Positions 52,715-60,843 of a stretch of 64,000 bases of DNA are shown piece by piece. Numbering within the stretch: position 1 is the stretch's first letter; each line of letters begins with the position of its first letter. The notes beneath the pieces were generated by a model. That model ran no database searches. It worked only from the letters and a program-made list of their open reading frames with translations, and was not told where the DNA came from. The stretch spans positions 38,647 to 102,646 of the forward strand of contig JAKUTX010000004.1 of NCBI GenBank assembly GCA_022447855.1. The letters are read 5' to 3'. This stretch comes from UBA6927 sp022447855. GTDB lineage: Bacteria; Chloroflexota; Dehalococcoidia; Lucifugimonadales; UBA6927. The translations under genes were made by a program, and so were the position numbers.

Positions 52715-53845
52715 TTAAACAACAAAAGGAGACAACTGTTCAAAGTCTCCTTTAACAATAGATCTAGAGTCAATACCCATCCATTTCTCCAAAACTGTGG
52801 AATATACGCTTCTAAAATCAATTGTATGTTTTAGATCTTCTCCATGTTCCCAATCTCTTGGATTAAGAGATGGGTAATCGGAATACAATCCACCTTTAAC
52901 ATTTTTACCAAACAAAAAGGCCCCTCCCCCAGAACCATGATCAGTTCCACTTCCATTATCTTTCATTCTTCTACCGAATTCAGTAAATACTAGAATAAGT
53001 ACGTCTTCTGACAAATTATGCTCTTCTAAATCATCCATAAAATCTGAAATAGCATTAGATAATTCTCTAATTAATTTTGGATGGGTTGGGAGCTCATTTG
53101 CGTGAGTATCATATCCTCCTTGGCTTGTATAAAAAATCTTGGTTCCCAAATCAGATGTATGTATCCTTGCAATATCTTTAAGATTATTTGAAATCTGATT
53201 TTCTGCATATTCCACATTAGACTGATAATTGGCAGCAACCTCATTCAACATATCAGCACCCTTTAAAACATCTAATCCTGTTTTACCAATATACTCAGAG
53301 ACTTTTCCTGAGCCTATCGCTTGGCCATATATGTCTTTAAAAGCCTGAATAGATTTTTCTTTAAGTTTTTGTTTCTCAATGGAATTCATTACGCCGTATG
53401 TTTCTAAATCACTAATTGATGTCACAGGCACACCGGCTACTGCCATAGCCCTTGGCAACCCCTGCCCAATATTTACTCCAGTAAGCACATTCTCCGATGA
53501 CGGATCTAATTCTCGGAGAGCTAAACCTAACCAACCATCGTTTCCGACTTTATCAGGTTCACAAGTATGCCAAATATCCATGCCTCGGAAATGCGACCTG
53601 TTCGAATTTGGATAGCCAATGCCTTGAATAATCGCCATATTACCTGCATCAAAAATATCCTTGAAAGATGACGCATTTTTGTTGATTGCCAATGTATCAT
53701 TTATTGGAATGACATCACTCTGGTCCATAACAATTTTTTTTCTTGCGTCGAAATAATGTTCATTAGTATACGGAACAATTGTGTTCATAAAATCATTTCC
53801 GCCAGTTAATTGGATTACAACCAATGTTTTGTCTGAACTATTCAT
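52715..53845 (-). CDS. DUF1501 family protein
   Basis: DUF1501 proteins belong to the alkaline-phosphatase-like fold and nearly always pair with DUF1800; no activity is established. From the ATG at 53845 (AGGTGG just upstream) the product is 376 residues. It contains TLVVIQLTGGNDFMNTIVPY, SHFRGMDIWHT, GGYDTHANE, LVFTEFGRRMKDNGSGTDHG and GGGAFLFGKNVKGG. Most family members begin with a Tat signal peptide; none is present here. An upstream in-frame start at 53884 would overlap the DUF1800 stop and adds no signal. It lies between the DUF1800 and NHL genes. Confidence 0.9.
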   Translation of the reverse strand: MNSSDKTLVVIQLTGGNDFMNTIVPYTNEHYFDARKKIVMDQSDVIPINDTLAINKNASSFKDIFDAGNMAIIQGIGYPNSNRSHFRGMDIWHTCEPDKVGNDGWLGLALRELDPSSENVLTGVNIGQGLPRAMAVAGVPVTSISDLETYGVMNSIEKQKLKEKSIQAFKDIYGQAIGSGKVSEYIGKTGLDVLKGADMLNEVAANYQSNVEYAENQISNNLKDIARIHTSDLGTKIFYTSQGGYDTHANELPTHPKLIRELSNAISDFMDDLEEHNLSEDVLILVFTEFGRRMKDNGSGTDHGSGGGAFLFGKNVKGGLYSDYPSLNPRDWEHGEDLKHTIDFRSVYSTVLEKWMGIDSRSIVKGDFEQLSPFVV

Positions 53846-53864
53846 AATTCCACCTCCAATCATT

Positions 53865-55256
53865 CTATTCGAATTGATAATCAACTGTTGAGGTCACCAT
53901 TTGTACCAAATGATGTACTCCTGCATCATCCCCTATTCCTTTCAAATTTTCAGCATATCGTATTAAAGAATCATAAGTTTCATCCCTTACAACGATCGCA
54001 CCTAATACATCTAAGCATCGATCAACTATAAGTTTGGGTTCATCATCCAGAGTACCCAATCTATCTATAATATCGGCCACTCCTGGCTTCTCTGGGTCTG
54101 AGAATTGCTTCTCTACAAAACCAATCCTCTCACTTAAAGTACCCGAATCGATCCATTCAAAACCGGTATGCCAACCTTCCACAGTTGGAGGATTCATTAA
54201 TCGTTGGCCCATAATAGCCATCGGACCTTCATAAGGAGATCCATTAAGAGTAGTTACTGCAAATTGGTGGATACCATGAGTAGGTTCAGAATACTCTCCA
54301 GTCTGTCTAATAACACCAACTATTAGTTCAGTAGGGCTTTTAACTTTGGAAAATCCAATTGAATTTTTGAAAAAATCAGAGTTGAACAATTCTTTCAAAA
54401 TGAATCGCATATTTCCATTAGATTCTTCAAAAACCTGTGTCAAAAACCTTATCGCATTTTCATCTTTTGGAGGAACCGTCTCCCATGACGGAACTTGAAC
54501 TTCATCTTCAACAAAAAAGTTATACAAATGTCTAGATACAAACCTTGCCGTCGCCTTCTGGTTCACTATGATATCTATGATATCTTCTCCATCAAATTTT
54601 CCCTTTTGTCCCAAAAACTCTTTATCCCCAAAATCATGATCTTCAGACGCAAATTTAAATACTGCTTCATGATGCCCATATGGATACAAGGAGAGTGGTT
54701 GGTCAAAAGTCCATCCAGTAAAAGCTCGAGATGCATTTTTAATGTCAGACTCAGAATAATTACCAACTCCCATGGAAAACAATTCTAAAAGTTCCCTGCC
54801 AAAATTTTCATTAATTTCGTTTTTATGATTTTCATTATTATCCAACCAAAATATCATCGCAGGATCTTTTGAAAGTTGTAACAAAACAGTTTTAAAGTTA
54901 GTCAATCCAACATCACGAAACATTTGTATCTCACGATAAATTGAAGGACCATGTTCACTTTTACCCCAAGCCACAGGAAAAACCTGATGAAGAAATAATG
55001 ACATCTTCTCTTCAAGAGGTCTTAAAGTATTTACCATTCGAAACAACCATTTGCCAACATGAACAGCAACAGGTTCTCCCCCATAATATCTTTCAACAAA
55101 TGACGTATCTATTTGATCAAATCTCTCAGGGTTTACTAGGTCATCCACAATTTCTTCGTAAGTTTTTGAATGAGTCAGTTGATCCAATTCTTGAGAAGTA
55201 GCACCAAAACCAGCTCTCCTCATTAAGTGTGCAACTAATTGTCTATCAGATTTCAT
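53865..55256 (-). CDS. DUF1800 family protein (copy 2)
   Basis: A 463-residue member of the DUF1800 family with HLMRRAGFGATSQELDQL, LSKDPAMIFWLDNNENHKN, NENFGRELLELFSMGVGNY, ASRAFTGWTFD, RHLYNFFVEDEVQVPSWETV and PPTVEGWHTGFEWIDSGTL. It matches the copy at 15711-17114 motif for motif. The ATG at 55256 is preferred to an overlapping GTG for Shine-Dalgarno spacing (GGAG). It leads the DUF1800-DUF1501-NHL unit, with 19 bases to DUF1501. No signal peptide is seen. Confidence 0.91.
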   Translation of the reverse strand: MKSDRQLVAHLMRRAGFGATSQELDQLTHSKTYEEIVDDLVNPERFDQIDTSFVERYYGGEPVAVHVGKWLFRMVNTLRPLEEKMSLFLHQVFPVAWGKSEHGPSIYREIQMFRDVGLTNFKTVLLQLSKDPAMIFWLDNNENHKNEINENFGRELLELFSMGVGNYSESDIKNASRAFTGWTFDQPLSLYPYGHHEAVFKFASEDHDFGDKEFLGQKGKFDGEDIIDIIVNQKATARFVSRHLYNFFVEDEVQVPSWETVPPKDENAIRFLTQVFEESNGNMRFILKELFNSDFFKNSIGFSKVKSPTELIVGVIRQTGEYSEPTHGIHQFAVTTLNGSPYEGPMAIMGQRLMNPPTVEGWHTGFEWIDSGTLSERIGFVEKQFSDPEKPGVADIIDRLGTLDDEPKLIVDRCLDVLGAIVVRDETYDSLIRYAENLKGIGDDAGVHHLVQMVTSTVDYQFE

Positions 55257-55285
55257 CACTCTCTCCAGAATTCACAATCTTAATA

Positions 55286-57046
55286 TTAGTCGTCTTCAAG
55301 CGTACTAGTATCGCCTTCAGGAAGACCCAGTTCTCTGGCCTTTAAAAGACGTCTCATTATTTTCCCACTCCTGGTTTTAGGCAAAGAAGGTATCACTTCT
55401 AATTCTCTTGGAGCAACTCCTGCTGAAAGTTTTTCTCTGGCAAATCGAATAATTTCATTCCTAAGTTTTGGCGTATCATCAACTCCATCAGCAAGTGAAA
55501 TAAATGCCTTCACTATCTCCATTGCAATTGGGTCTGGCTTTCCAATTACTCCAGCTTCAGCAACTGCAGGATGTTCTATTAAAGCGCTCTCTACTTCAAA
55601 AGGACCAACCAAATGACCTGCCGTATTAATCACGTCGTCGGCTCTACCCACAAACCAAAAATATCCATCTTCATCAACTTGAGCTCTATCACCAGTCGTA
55701 TACCAACCTTTTCTAAACCTCGAATTATACATTTCTGCATTATTCCAGTAAGCATGAAACATGGATGGCCATCCTGCTTTAACCACAAGATTTCCGACTT
55801 CACCATTTTCTATCAGATTATAATCATCATCTACAACACCCAATTGAATTCCTGGTAAAGGTTTTCCCATAGAACCAGGCTTAATATCTGTTGAAGCGTA
55901 ATTTGCACACATTATTGCACCCGTTTCAGTCTGCCACCAATTATCATGAAACGGCAACTTGAACACATTATTTCCCCAAACTACCGCTTCAGGATTTAAA
56001 GGCTCACCCACACTTGCCAAAAATCTAAGAGAAGACAAATCAAATTGATTTGGCAATTCATCTCCCGCTTTCATTAACATCCTAATAGCAGTCGGTGCTG
56101 TATACCAAACCGTTACTCTATATTTTTGGATTAACTCATACCACTTGCTCGCGCGAAATCCTCCTTCATATATTAATTGCGTAACTCCATTGGTCCAAGG
56201 TGCCATCATTCCATAAGATGTTCCTGTAACCCAACCGGGATCAGCAGTACACCAATAAATATCATCTGCTTGCAAATCTAAAGCCCACTTACCAGTAGCA
56301 TATTGCTGAACAACAGCTTGATGCCTGTGTACAGCCCCTTTAGGCTTGCCTGTAGTGCCAGAAGTATAATGCATTATTGCATAATCATATTGACTAGTCA
56401 GATCGATATCAAAGTTAGCAGAAGAATGAGACATCTCCTCTTCATAGGACATATCAGCTATATCTATTGAATCCGGTTCACGATTGTTTTTATTTACCAC
56501 AACGATATGTTGGAGATCAAAAAGTTCAGGGATTATTCCAGATATACGGTCTCGTAAAGATGGTTGTGTAATCAATACTTTAGCAGAACTATCTTGCATA
56601 CGATCTCTGACTGGTTCAGGCCCAAATGCTGAGAATAGTGGGCCTGCAATTGCTCCAACTTTCAGAATCCCAAAAAACGCAAAATATAACTCAGGAATTC
56701 TATCCATGAATATAAACACCCTATCTCCCCTACCGACACCAAGGCTTTTTAGGACATTAGCAAACTTATTAGACTCATTTTTCATCTGGCCAAATGTATA
56801 TCGTTCTTCCTCCCCATCTTTGCCTACCCAAATCATAGCCAACTTATCACGCAACCTACCATTTGCATGTCTATCAATAGCCTCATATGAATTATTCAAG
56901 CACCCCCCAGGGAGCCAATCTAATTCTGAATACATTTCGTCCCAATTGAAATCTTTGTCAGCATTTTCGTAATCTAAATTTGGGGGAACAGAAACCTGAG
57001 ACAAATCACCTTTTCGAATAATTGGGAAAGAATCTGACATTGTCAT
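55286..57046 (-). CDS. AMP-forming acyl/acetyl-CoA synthetase
   Basis: This is an adenylate-forming enzyme (acetyl-CoA synthetase-like) that activates a short carboxylic acid to its CoA thioester. The ATG at 57046 follows GGAG and gives 586 residues. Motifs are HYTSGTTGKPKGAVH (P-loop), WWQTETGAI, GWYTTGDRAQVDEDGYFWFVGRADDVI and the C-terminal PKTRSGKIMRR with the acylation-controlling lysine. The N-terminal LNNSYEAIDRHANGRLRDKLAMI is close to acetate-CoA ligase. It is divergent from the crotonase-CoA transferase-SDR genes, pointing to shared organic acid metabolism. Confidence 0.9.
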   Translation of the reverse strand: MTMSDSFPIIRKGDLSQVSVPPNLDYENADKDFNWDEMYSELDWLPGGCLNNSYEAIDRHANGRLRDKLAMIWVGKDGEEERYTFGQMKNESNKFANVLKSLGVGRGDRVFIFMDRIPELYFAFFGILKVGAIAGPLFSAFGPEPVRDRMQDSSAKVLITQPSLRDRISGIIPELFDLQHIVVVNKNNREPDSIDIADMSYEEEMSHSSANFDIDLTSQYDYAIMHYTSGTTGKPKGAVHRHQAVVQQYATGKWALDLQADDIYWCTADPGWVTGTSYGMMAPWTNGVTQLIYEGGFRASKWYELIQKYRVTVWYTAPTAIRMLMKAGDELPNQFDLSSLRFLASVGEPLNPEAVVWGNNVFKLPFHDNWWQTETGAIMCANYASTDIKPGSMGKPLPGIQLGVVDDDYNLIENGEVGNLVVKAGWPSMFHAYWNNAEMYNSRFRKGWYTTGDRAQVDEDGYFWFVGRADDVINTAGHLVGPFEVESALIEHPAVAEAGVIGKPDPIAMEIVKAFISLADGVDDTPKLRNEIIRFAREKLSAGVAPRELEVIPSLPKTRSGKIMRRLLKARELGLPEGDTSTLEDD

Positions 57047-57101
57047 AATAATCTCCAAAAACTGAATTTCCTACCGTTTAAAAGATAACCTAACACAACA
57101 G

Positions 57102-57126
57102 ATGAAATATATAAAACATATTTCAT
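57102..57126. promoter_or_regulatory. Perfect palindrome between acyl-CoA synthetase and crotonase genes
   Basis: ATGAAATAT-(7 bases)-ATATTTCAT has perfect 9-base arms in the divergent intergenic region. It is placed to overlap the minus-strand promoter region and to sit just upstream of the plus-strand one. The form suits a TetR- or MarR-type operator; no regulator gene is adjacent. Confidence 0.45.
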
Positions 57127-57140
57127 GTAGGTAAAATTTG

Positions 57141-57171
57141 TTGCAAACGAATTGCTCGGATAATGTATAAT
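57141..57171 (+). promoter_or_regulatory. Candidate promoter of the crotonase operon
   Basis: A perfect TATAAT (57166-57171) lies 30 bases before the TTG start; TTGCAA (57141-57146) is a possible -35 at a long 19-base spacing. Confidence 0.5.
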
Positions 57172-57200
57172 GTGGCGGCAAATAATTTTGGAGAATCAAA

Positions 57201-57965
57201 TTGAATTACGAGACAATAATTTTCGAGAAAATTGGTCCCATAGGATTAATAACACTAAATAGGCCTGATCGACTAAACGCTCTCAGCAGAAAATTGTACA
57301 GCGAACTCAATGAAGCCGTTGTTTCATTGGAATCTGATGAAAGTATTTCAGTGATTGTGTTAACAGGAGCTGGGGAAAAAGCATTTTCTGCAGGTGGAGA
57401 TATTCATGAAATGGCTGAATTTGCCAAAAATGGCACTCAACCAGAGCCTGAGGCTGAAAAAGAGGAATACGCCTGGCGGATTGGGGCTTGCAAAAAACCA
57501 ACTATAGGCGCACTTAATGGACTTGCATATGGTGGTGCCGCAGTCCTTTCATCCAGTTTGGATATAAGAATTGGTTGCGAGAGAACCAAATTCAGATTTC
57601 TTGCAGTATCTTACGGAAGAGTTAATTCTACATGGAGTTTACCAATGCAAGTAGGATGGCCCGTGGCGAAAGAATTATTGTTTACTGGAAGGGTTGTTGA
57701 ATCTGAAGAAGCGTACAAAATTGGTTTATTAAATCATCTTGTTCCATCAGACAAATTAATGGAAACTGCATTAGGAATCGCTAACCAAATCGCAGAAAAT
57801 GATGACAGAATGGTACAAGGCGTCAAAGATTTGATGCTAAATAATGTCGGAGAACATTGGAAGCAGATGTTCCAAAATGAGCTAAGTGCACAAAAAAATC
57901 AATTAGCTCCAACTCCAGTATTGGAAGGATTCAAAGAGTTTTTAGATAGGAAGGGGAAAAACTAA
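57201..57965 (+). CDS. Crotonase-superfamily (enoyl-CoA hydratase/isomerase) protein
   Basis: The 254-residue protein has the crotonase order: IGLITLNRPDRLNALSRKLY, the oxyanion-hole segment AFSAGGDIHEMAEF, GALNGLAYGGAAVLSSSLDIRIG, and KELLFTGRVVESEEAYKIGLLNHLVP. The catalytic glutamate usually found in the PExxLG element is absent (FLAVSYGRV), while the glutamate in KELLFTG is kept, so hydratase activity is uncertain. The TTG start follows GGAG (57190-57193). It is followed 6 bases later by a CoA-transferase gene. Confidence 0.88.
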   Translation: MNYETIIFEKIGPIGLITLNRPDRLNALSRKLYSELNEAVVSLESDESISVIVLTGAGEKAFSAGGDIHEMAEFAKNGTQPEPEAEKEEYAWRIGACKKPTIGALNGLAYGGAAVLSSSLDIRIGCERTKFRFLAVSYGRVNSTWSLPMQVGWPVAKELLFTGRVVESEEAYKIGLLNHLVPSDKLMETALGIANQIAENDDRMVQGVKDLMLNNVGEHWKQMFQNELSAQKNQLAPTPVLEGFKEFLDRKGKN

Positions 57966-57971
57966 AAAATT

Positions 57972-59165
57972 ATGAATGAATCACTGAATACTCCTCTTGA
58001 AGGAATACGAGTACTAGACTTAGGTCGTTATCAAGCAGGACCAAGATGTGCACTAATGTTTGCACGAATGGGAGCTGAAGTAATAAAAATCGAATCTATT
58101 TCTGGAGATGAAAGTCGTCAGAATGGTCCTACCGTAAGAGGCCAAAGCGCCTATTGGGTTCAATACAACAGCGGGAAAAAAAGTTTATCGATAAATCTCC
58201 GAACGGATGATGGAAAAAAAGTCCTAAGTGATTTGGTAAAAGTTTCTGACATCTTTCTACAAAATTTCCGCCCTGGCACCATAGAAATTATGGGTTTTGG
58301 CTATGATGAGTTAAAGAAGATCAATCCTAAAATAGTAATGCTAAACATTTCAGCGTATGGACAATATGGTCCTTACAGTAAAAGGGTCGGATTTGACCCC
58401 ATTGGACAAGCCCTCGGAGGAATGATGTCTTTAAATGGTTTCCCTGATGGTCCGCCAGTAAAAACAACCTTCCCCCTAATTGACAGAATAACATCCTTAC
58501 ATGCAACTATAGGTGCTTTAGCTGCTCTACGCGAAAGAGAATTTTCAGGAGAAGGACAATCTATTGATGTCTCATTAGCAGACACAGGTTTCACAACAAA
58601 TGAAATTCCAATTTCTGCATTTCTCGGAGATGGAATTGAAACAGCCAAAGAGGGTAACGGAAAAGGTACTGCAGGAACGTATCAAGCTGTTGATGGTTGG
58701 GTAATACTTGCTGCCACCAATGACCCAATTTGGGAAAGAGTTTGTGACGTTATAAATAAACCTGAATGGAAAACAGATGACAGATTTACTCATCGTTCAC
58801 TTAGAGCATCAAACTACCTAGAAATTGAAGAAGCTCTAAAAAAGTGGTTTTCTAATAAAACAATGGCTGAAGCAGTTGATATTCTCTCTGAAAATAGTAT
58901 CCCTTGTTCCCCTGTAAACAATGTTGAGCAAGCCTCTAATGATCCACATCTTCGAGAACGCGAAATGATGGTTGAAGTCCCTGATCCAATTGCCGGAACA
59001 ATGTGGGTAACTGGAAAATCTATCAAATTTAGCAGAACTCCAATGGTAGTAGGAGCCACACCTAAAGTCGGTGAACACACTAATGAAATTCTGTCCGAAG
59101 TATTAGGTTATTCTAACGATGAGATCCAAAAATTGGTAGAAAAAGAAATCATTCGCTTAGCATAA
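57972..59165 (+). CDS. Family III CoA transferase (CaiB/BaiF)
   Basis: Family III enzymes move CoA between acyl groups. The 397-residue protein starts PLEGIRVLDLGRYQAGPRCA. It continues with EVIKIESISGDESR, SGKKSLSINLRTDDGKKVL, DIFLQNFRPGTIEIMGFGYD, AYGQYGPY and IDVSLADTGFTTNEI; the aspartate in the SLAD segment is in the position of the catalytic Asp of formyl-CoA transferase. The C-terminal domain with PDPIAGTMWVTG is typical. It is in the same unit as the crotonase and SDR genes. Its substrate is unknown. Confidence 0.93.
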   Translation: MNESLNTPLEGIRVLDLGRYQAGPRCALMFARMGAEVIKIESISGDESRQNGPTVRGQSAYWVQYNSGKKSLSINLRTDDGKKVLSDLVKVSDIFLQNFRPGTIEIMGFGYDELKKINPKIVMLNISAYGQYGPYSKRVGFDPIGQALGGMMSLNGFPDGPPVKTTFPLIDRITSLHATIGALAALREREFSGEGQSIDVSLADTGFTTNEIPISAFLGDGIETAKEGNGKGTAGTYQAVDGWVILAATNDPIWERVCDVINKPEWKTDDRFTHRSLRASNYLEIEEALKKWFSNKTMAEAVDILSENSIPCSPVNNVEQASNDPHLREREMMVEVPDPIAGTMWVTGKSIKFSRTPMVVGATPKVGEHTNEILSEVLGYSNDEIQKLVEKEIIRLA

Positions 59166-59190
59166 ACAATTACAAACCTTAGGAAATATT

Positions 59191-59958
59191 TTGGAAACTC
59201 AAAAGAATATTCATGGCAAAACAGCATTAATTACTGGTTCTGGACGAAACTTAGGAAAGTCAATTGCCCTTGAACTAGCATCAAAAGGCATAAATATCAT
59301 CGTTAATTCCCAGAAGAATAAAGACCAGGCAAATTTAGTCTCAGAAGAAATCCGCTCTTATGGAGTCGATTCAATATCAATCATTGGAGATGTTGGAAAT
59401 CCTAAGGACGTAGAAATGATCATAGATCAGTCATTATCCCATTTTGGAAAAGTAGATATTTTAGTAAATAATGCAGGACTTAGAGAACTTTCAGAAGTCT
59501 CTGAAATTACTAACTCCCAATGGAGAAATGTAATGGCAGTAAATCTAGATGCTCCATTTTATTTTTCTAGAGCGTTCGTACCCGGAATGAAATTAGCTAA
59601 TTGGGGAAGAATTATCAATATATCAGGGCTAAATGCTCATAGGGGTCAGCATGGGTGGGCGCATGTCTCTGCATCCAAAACTGGTGCAATAGGTCTCATG
59701 CATGCTTTATCAGTAGAATTATCATCTCACAATATTTTAGTAAACAGTATAGTACCAGGGGCTTTCGACACATCTATTGAAAATACAATAACCGATACTG
59801 ACTATCATCCCAATCCAGACCGTACTAAAAATATCCCCCTAAAAAGGCTGGGAAACCCCAATGAATTAGCTAAACTATGTTCTTTTCTAATCTCTAATGA
59901 TGCATCATACATTACAGGACAAACCTTTCATATAAACGGCGGAGAATATCGTAGCTAA
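59191..59958 (+). CDS. SDR-family oxidoreductase with altered active site
   Basis: The 255-residue protein has the short-chain dehydrogenase fold: cofactor motif ALITGSGRNLGKSIALELASKG, VDILVNNAGLRELSE, GRIINISGLNAHRG and the C-terminal ASYITGQTFHINGGE. The catalytic Tyr of the YxxxK motif is not present (the segment reads GWAHVSASKTGAIGLM, with Val four before the Lys), and the catalytic Ser position reads Gly. The overall match is FabG-like, but activity may be changed or lost. The TTG start follows AGGAAAT. It is 25 bases after the CoA-transferase gene. Confidence 0.88.
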   Translation: METQKNIHGKTALITGSGRNLGKSIALELASKGINIIVNSQKNKDQANLVSEEIRSYGVDSISIIGDVGNPKDVEMIIDQSLSHFGKVDILVNNAGLRELSEVSEITNSQWRNVMAVNLDAPFYFSRAFVPGMKLANWGRIINISGLNAHRGQHGWAHVSASKTGAIGLMHALSVELSSHNILVNSIVPGAFDTSIENTITDTDYHPNPDRTKNIPLKRLGNPNELAKLCSFLISNDASYITGQTFHINGGEYRS

Positions 59959-60015
59959 AGCAGAAAAGTTTTTGATATTAAATTGGTATAATCTAAATCA
60001 AGGAGATCATAAATA

Positions 60016-60264
60016 TTGAAAATATTAGTGAAATTATTCGCTGCATACCGTGATAAGGCAGGAATCTCAGAATTCAGTCTTGAAATACCAAAAGACTCAA
60101 ACACAGTTGGTGATTTAGCAATTGAAATTTGTTCCAAATTCCCTGAGATTACAATTCCTCCGTCAAACATTGTAATAGCGGTAAATTCAGAATATCAAAA
60201 TCATTCAACTGTTCTTTGCGACGGAGACGAAGTCGCATTAATCCCACCAGTAAGTGGAGGATAA
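60016..60264 (+). CDS. moaD: MoaD/ThiS-family sulfur carrier (molybdopterin synthase small subunit)
   Basis: MoaD carries sulfur as a C-terminal thiocarboxylate for molybdopterin synthesis. The 82-residue protein has the ubiquitin-like fold order KILVKLFAAYRDKAGISEFSLEI, CDGDEVALIPPVSGG, and ends in the required Gly-Gly. The TTG start has a strong AAGGAGATC site 8 bases upstream. The stop overlaps the moaE start (TAATG). This adjacency makes MoaD rather than ThiS the better call. Confidence 0.92.
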   Translation: MKILVKLFAAYRDKAGISEFSLEIPKDSNTVGDLAIEICSKFPEITIPPSNIVIAVNSEYQNHSTVLCDGDEVALIPPVSGG

Positions 60265-60698
60265 TGTCAATTTTAATTACAAATAATCCGCTCAACACTC
60301 AACAATTCTCGGATCAAGTAAGTTCTGAAGAGAATGGTGCTGTAGTAGTATTCTTAGGGGTCACTAGAAATCAAACTGGAGACCGCGAAGTACTTTATTT
60401 AGAATATGAAGCCTACAGGCCTATGGCCGATAATAAAATGAACGAACTGATTGCCCAAACAAAAAAGCAATTCCCTGTTTCTAAAATTTCTGTAGGACAT
60501 CGTCTTGGAAGATTAGAAATCGGAGAAATTAGTTTGGTCGTCGCAGTATCTGCACCCCACAGGCAATCTGCTTTCGATGCAGCGCAATTCATAGTAGACG
60601 AAATAAAACAAATTGTTCCAATATGGAAACGCGAATTTTTTGTAGGTGGTGATATTTGGGTAGGATACCCAGAGGACTTTGCACAATCAACAGAATAA
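60264..60698 (+). CDS. moaE: Molybdopterin synthase catalytic subunit MoaE
   Basis: MoaE with MoaD converts precursor Z (cPMP) to molybdopterin. From the ATG that overlaps the moaD stop (GGAGG 4 bases upstream) the protein is 144 residues. It has GAVVVFLGVTRNQT, YLEYEAYRPMADNKM, ISVGHRLGRLEIGE, VVAVSAPHRQSAFDAAQF and the active-site segment VPIWKREFFVGGDIWVG with its conserved lysine. An in-frame ATG at 60216 lies inside moaD and is rejected. No other molybdenum-cofactor genes are in the window. Confidence 0.95.
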   Translation: MSILITNNPLNTQQFSDQVSSEENGAVVVFLGVTRNQTGDREVLYLEYEAYRPMADNKMNELIAQTKKQFPVSKISVGHRLGRLEIGEISLVVAVSAPHRQSAFDAAQFIVDEIKQIVPIWKREFFVGGDIWVGYPEDFAQSTE

Positions 60699-60724
60699 TT
60701 TGATAGAATCATAAGTATTATAAA

Positions 60725-60817
60725 GGAGGGATCGCATAGAGGCCTAGTGCGGCCGCCTGCTAAGCGGTTAGGGGGCTTAATACCCTCTCATGGGTTCGAA
60801 TCCCATTCCCTCCGCCA
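60725..60817 (+). tRNA. tRNA-Ser (anticodon GCT)
   Basis: Acceptor GGAGGGA/TCCCTCC, anticodon stem GCCGC/GCGGT with loop CTGCTAA (anticodon GCT), a long class II variable arm (GGGGGC...ACCCTC type), T-arm ATGGG-TTCGAAT-CCCAT, discriminator G and an encoded CCA. The length of 93 bases fits a serine tRNA. Confidence 0.96.
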
Positions 60818-60843
60818 CAAATTTAAGAATAAATAGGAAACAG

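Noticed and set aside
56484..56972. Long antisense open frame (162 codons) opposite the acyl-CoA synthetase gene
   Set aside because: The opposite strand encodes a fully conserved adenylate-forming enzyme; composition is Ser/Pro-rich as expected for a shadow.
60790..60843. N-terminal extension of MiaB beginning inside tRNA-Ser
   Set aside because: The extension is a translation of tRNA sequence; the ATG at 60844 has its own AGGAAA site and begins the MiaB family N-terminus.
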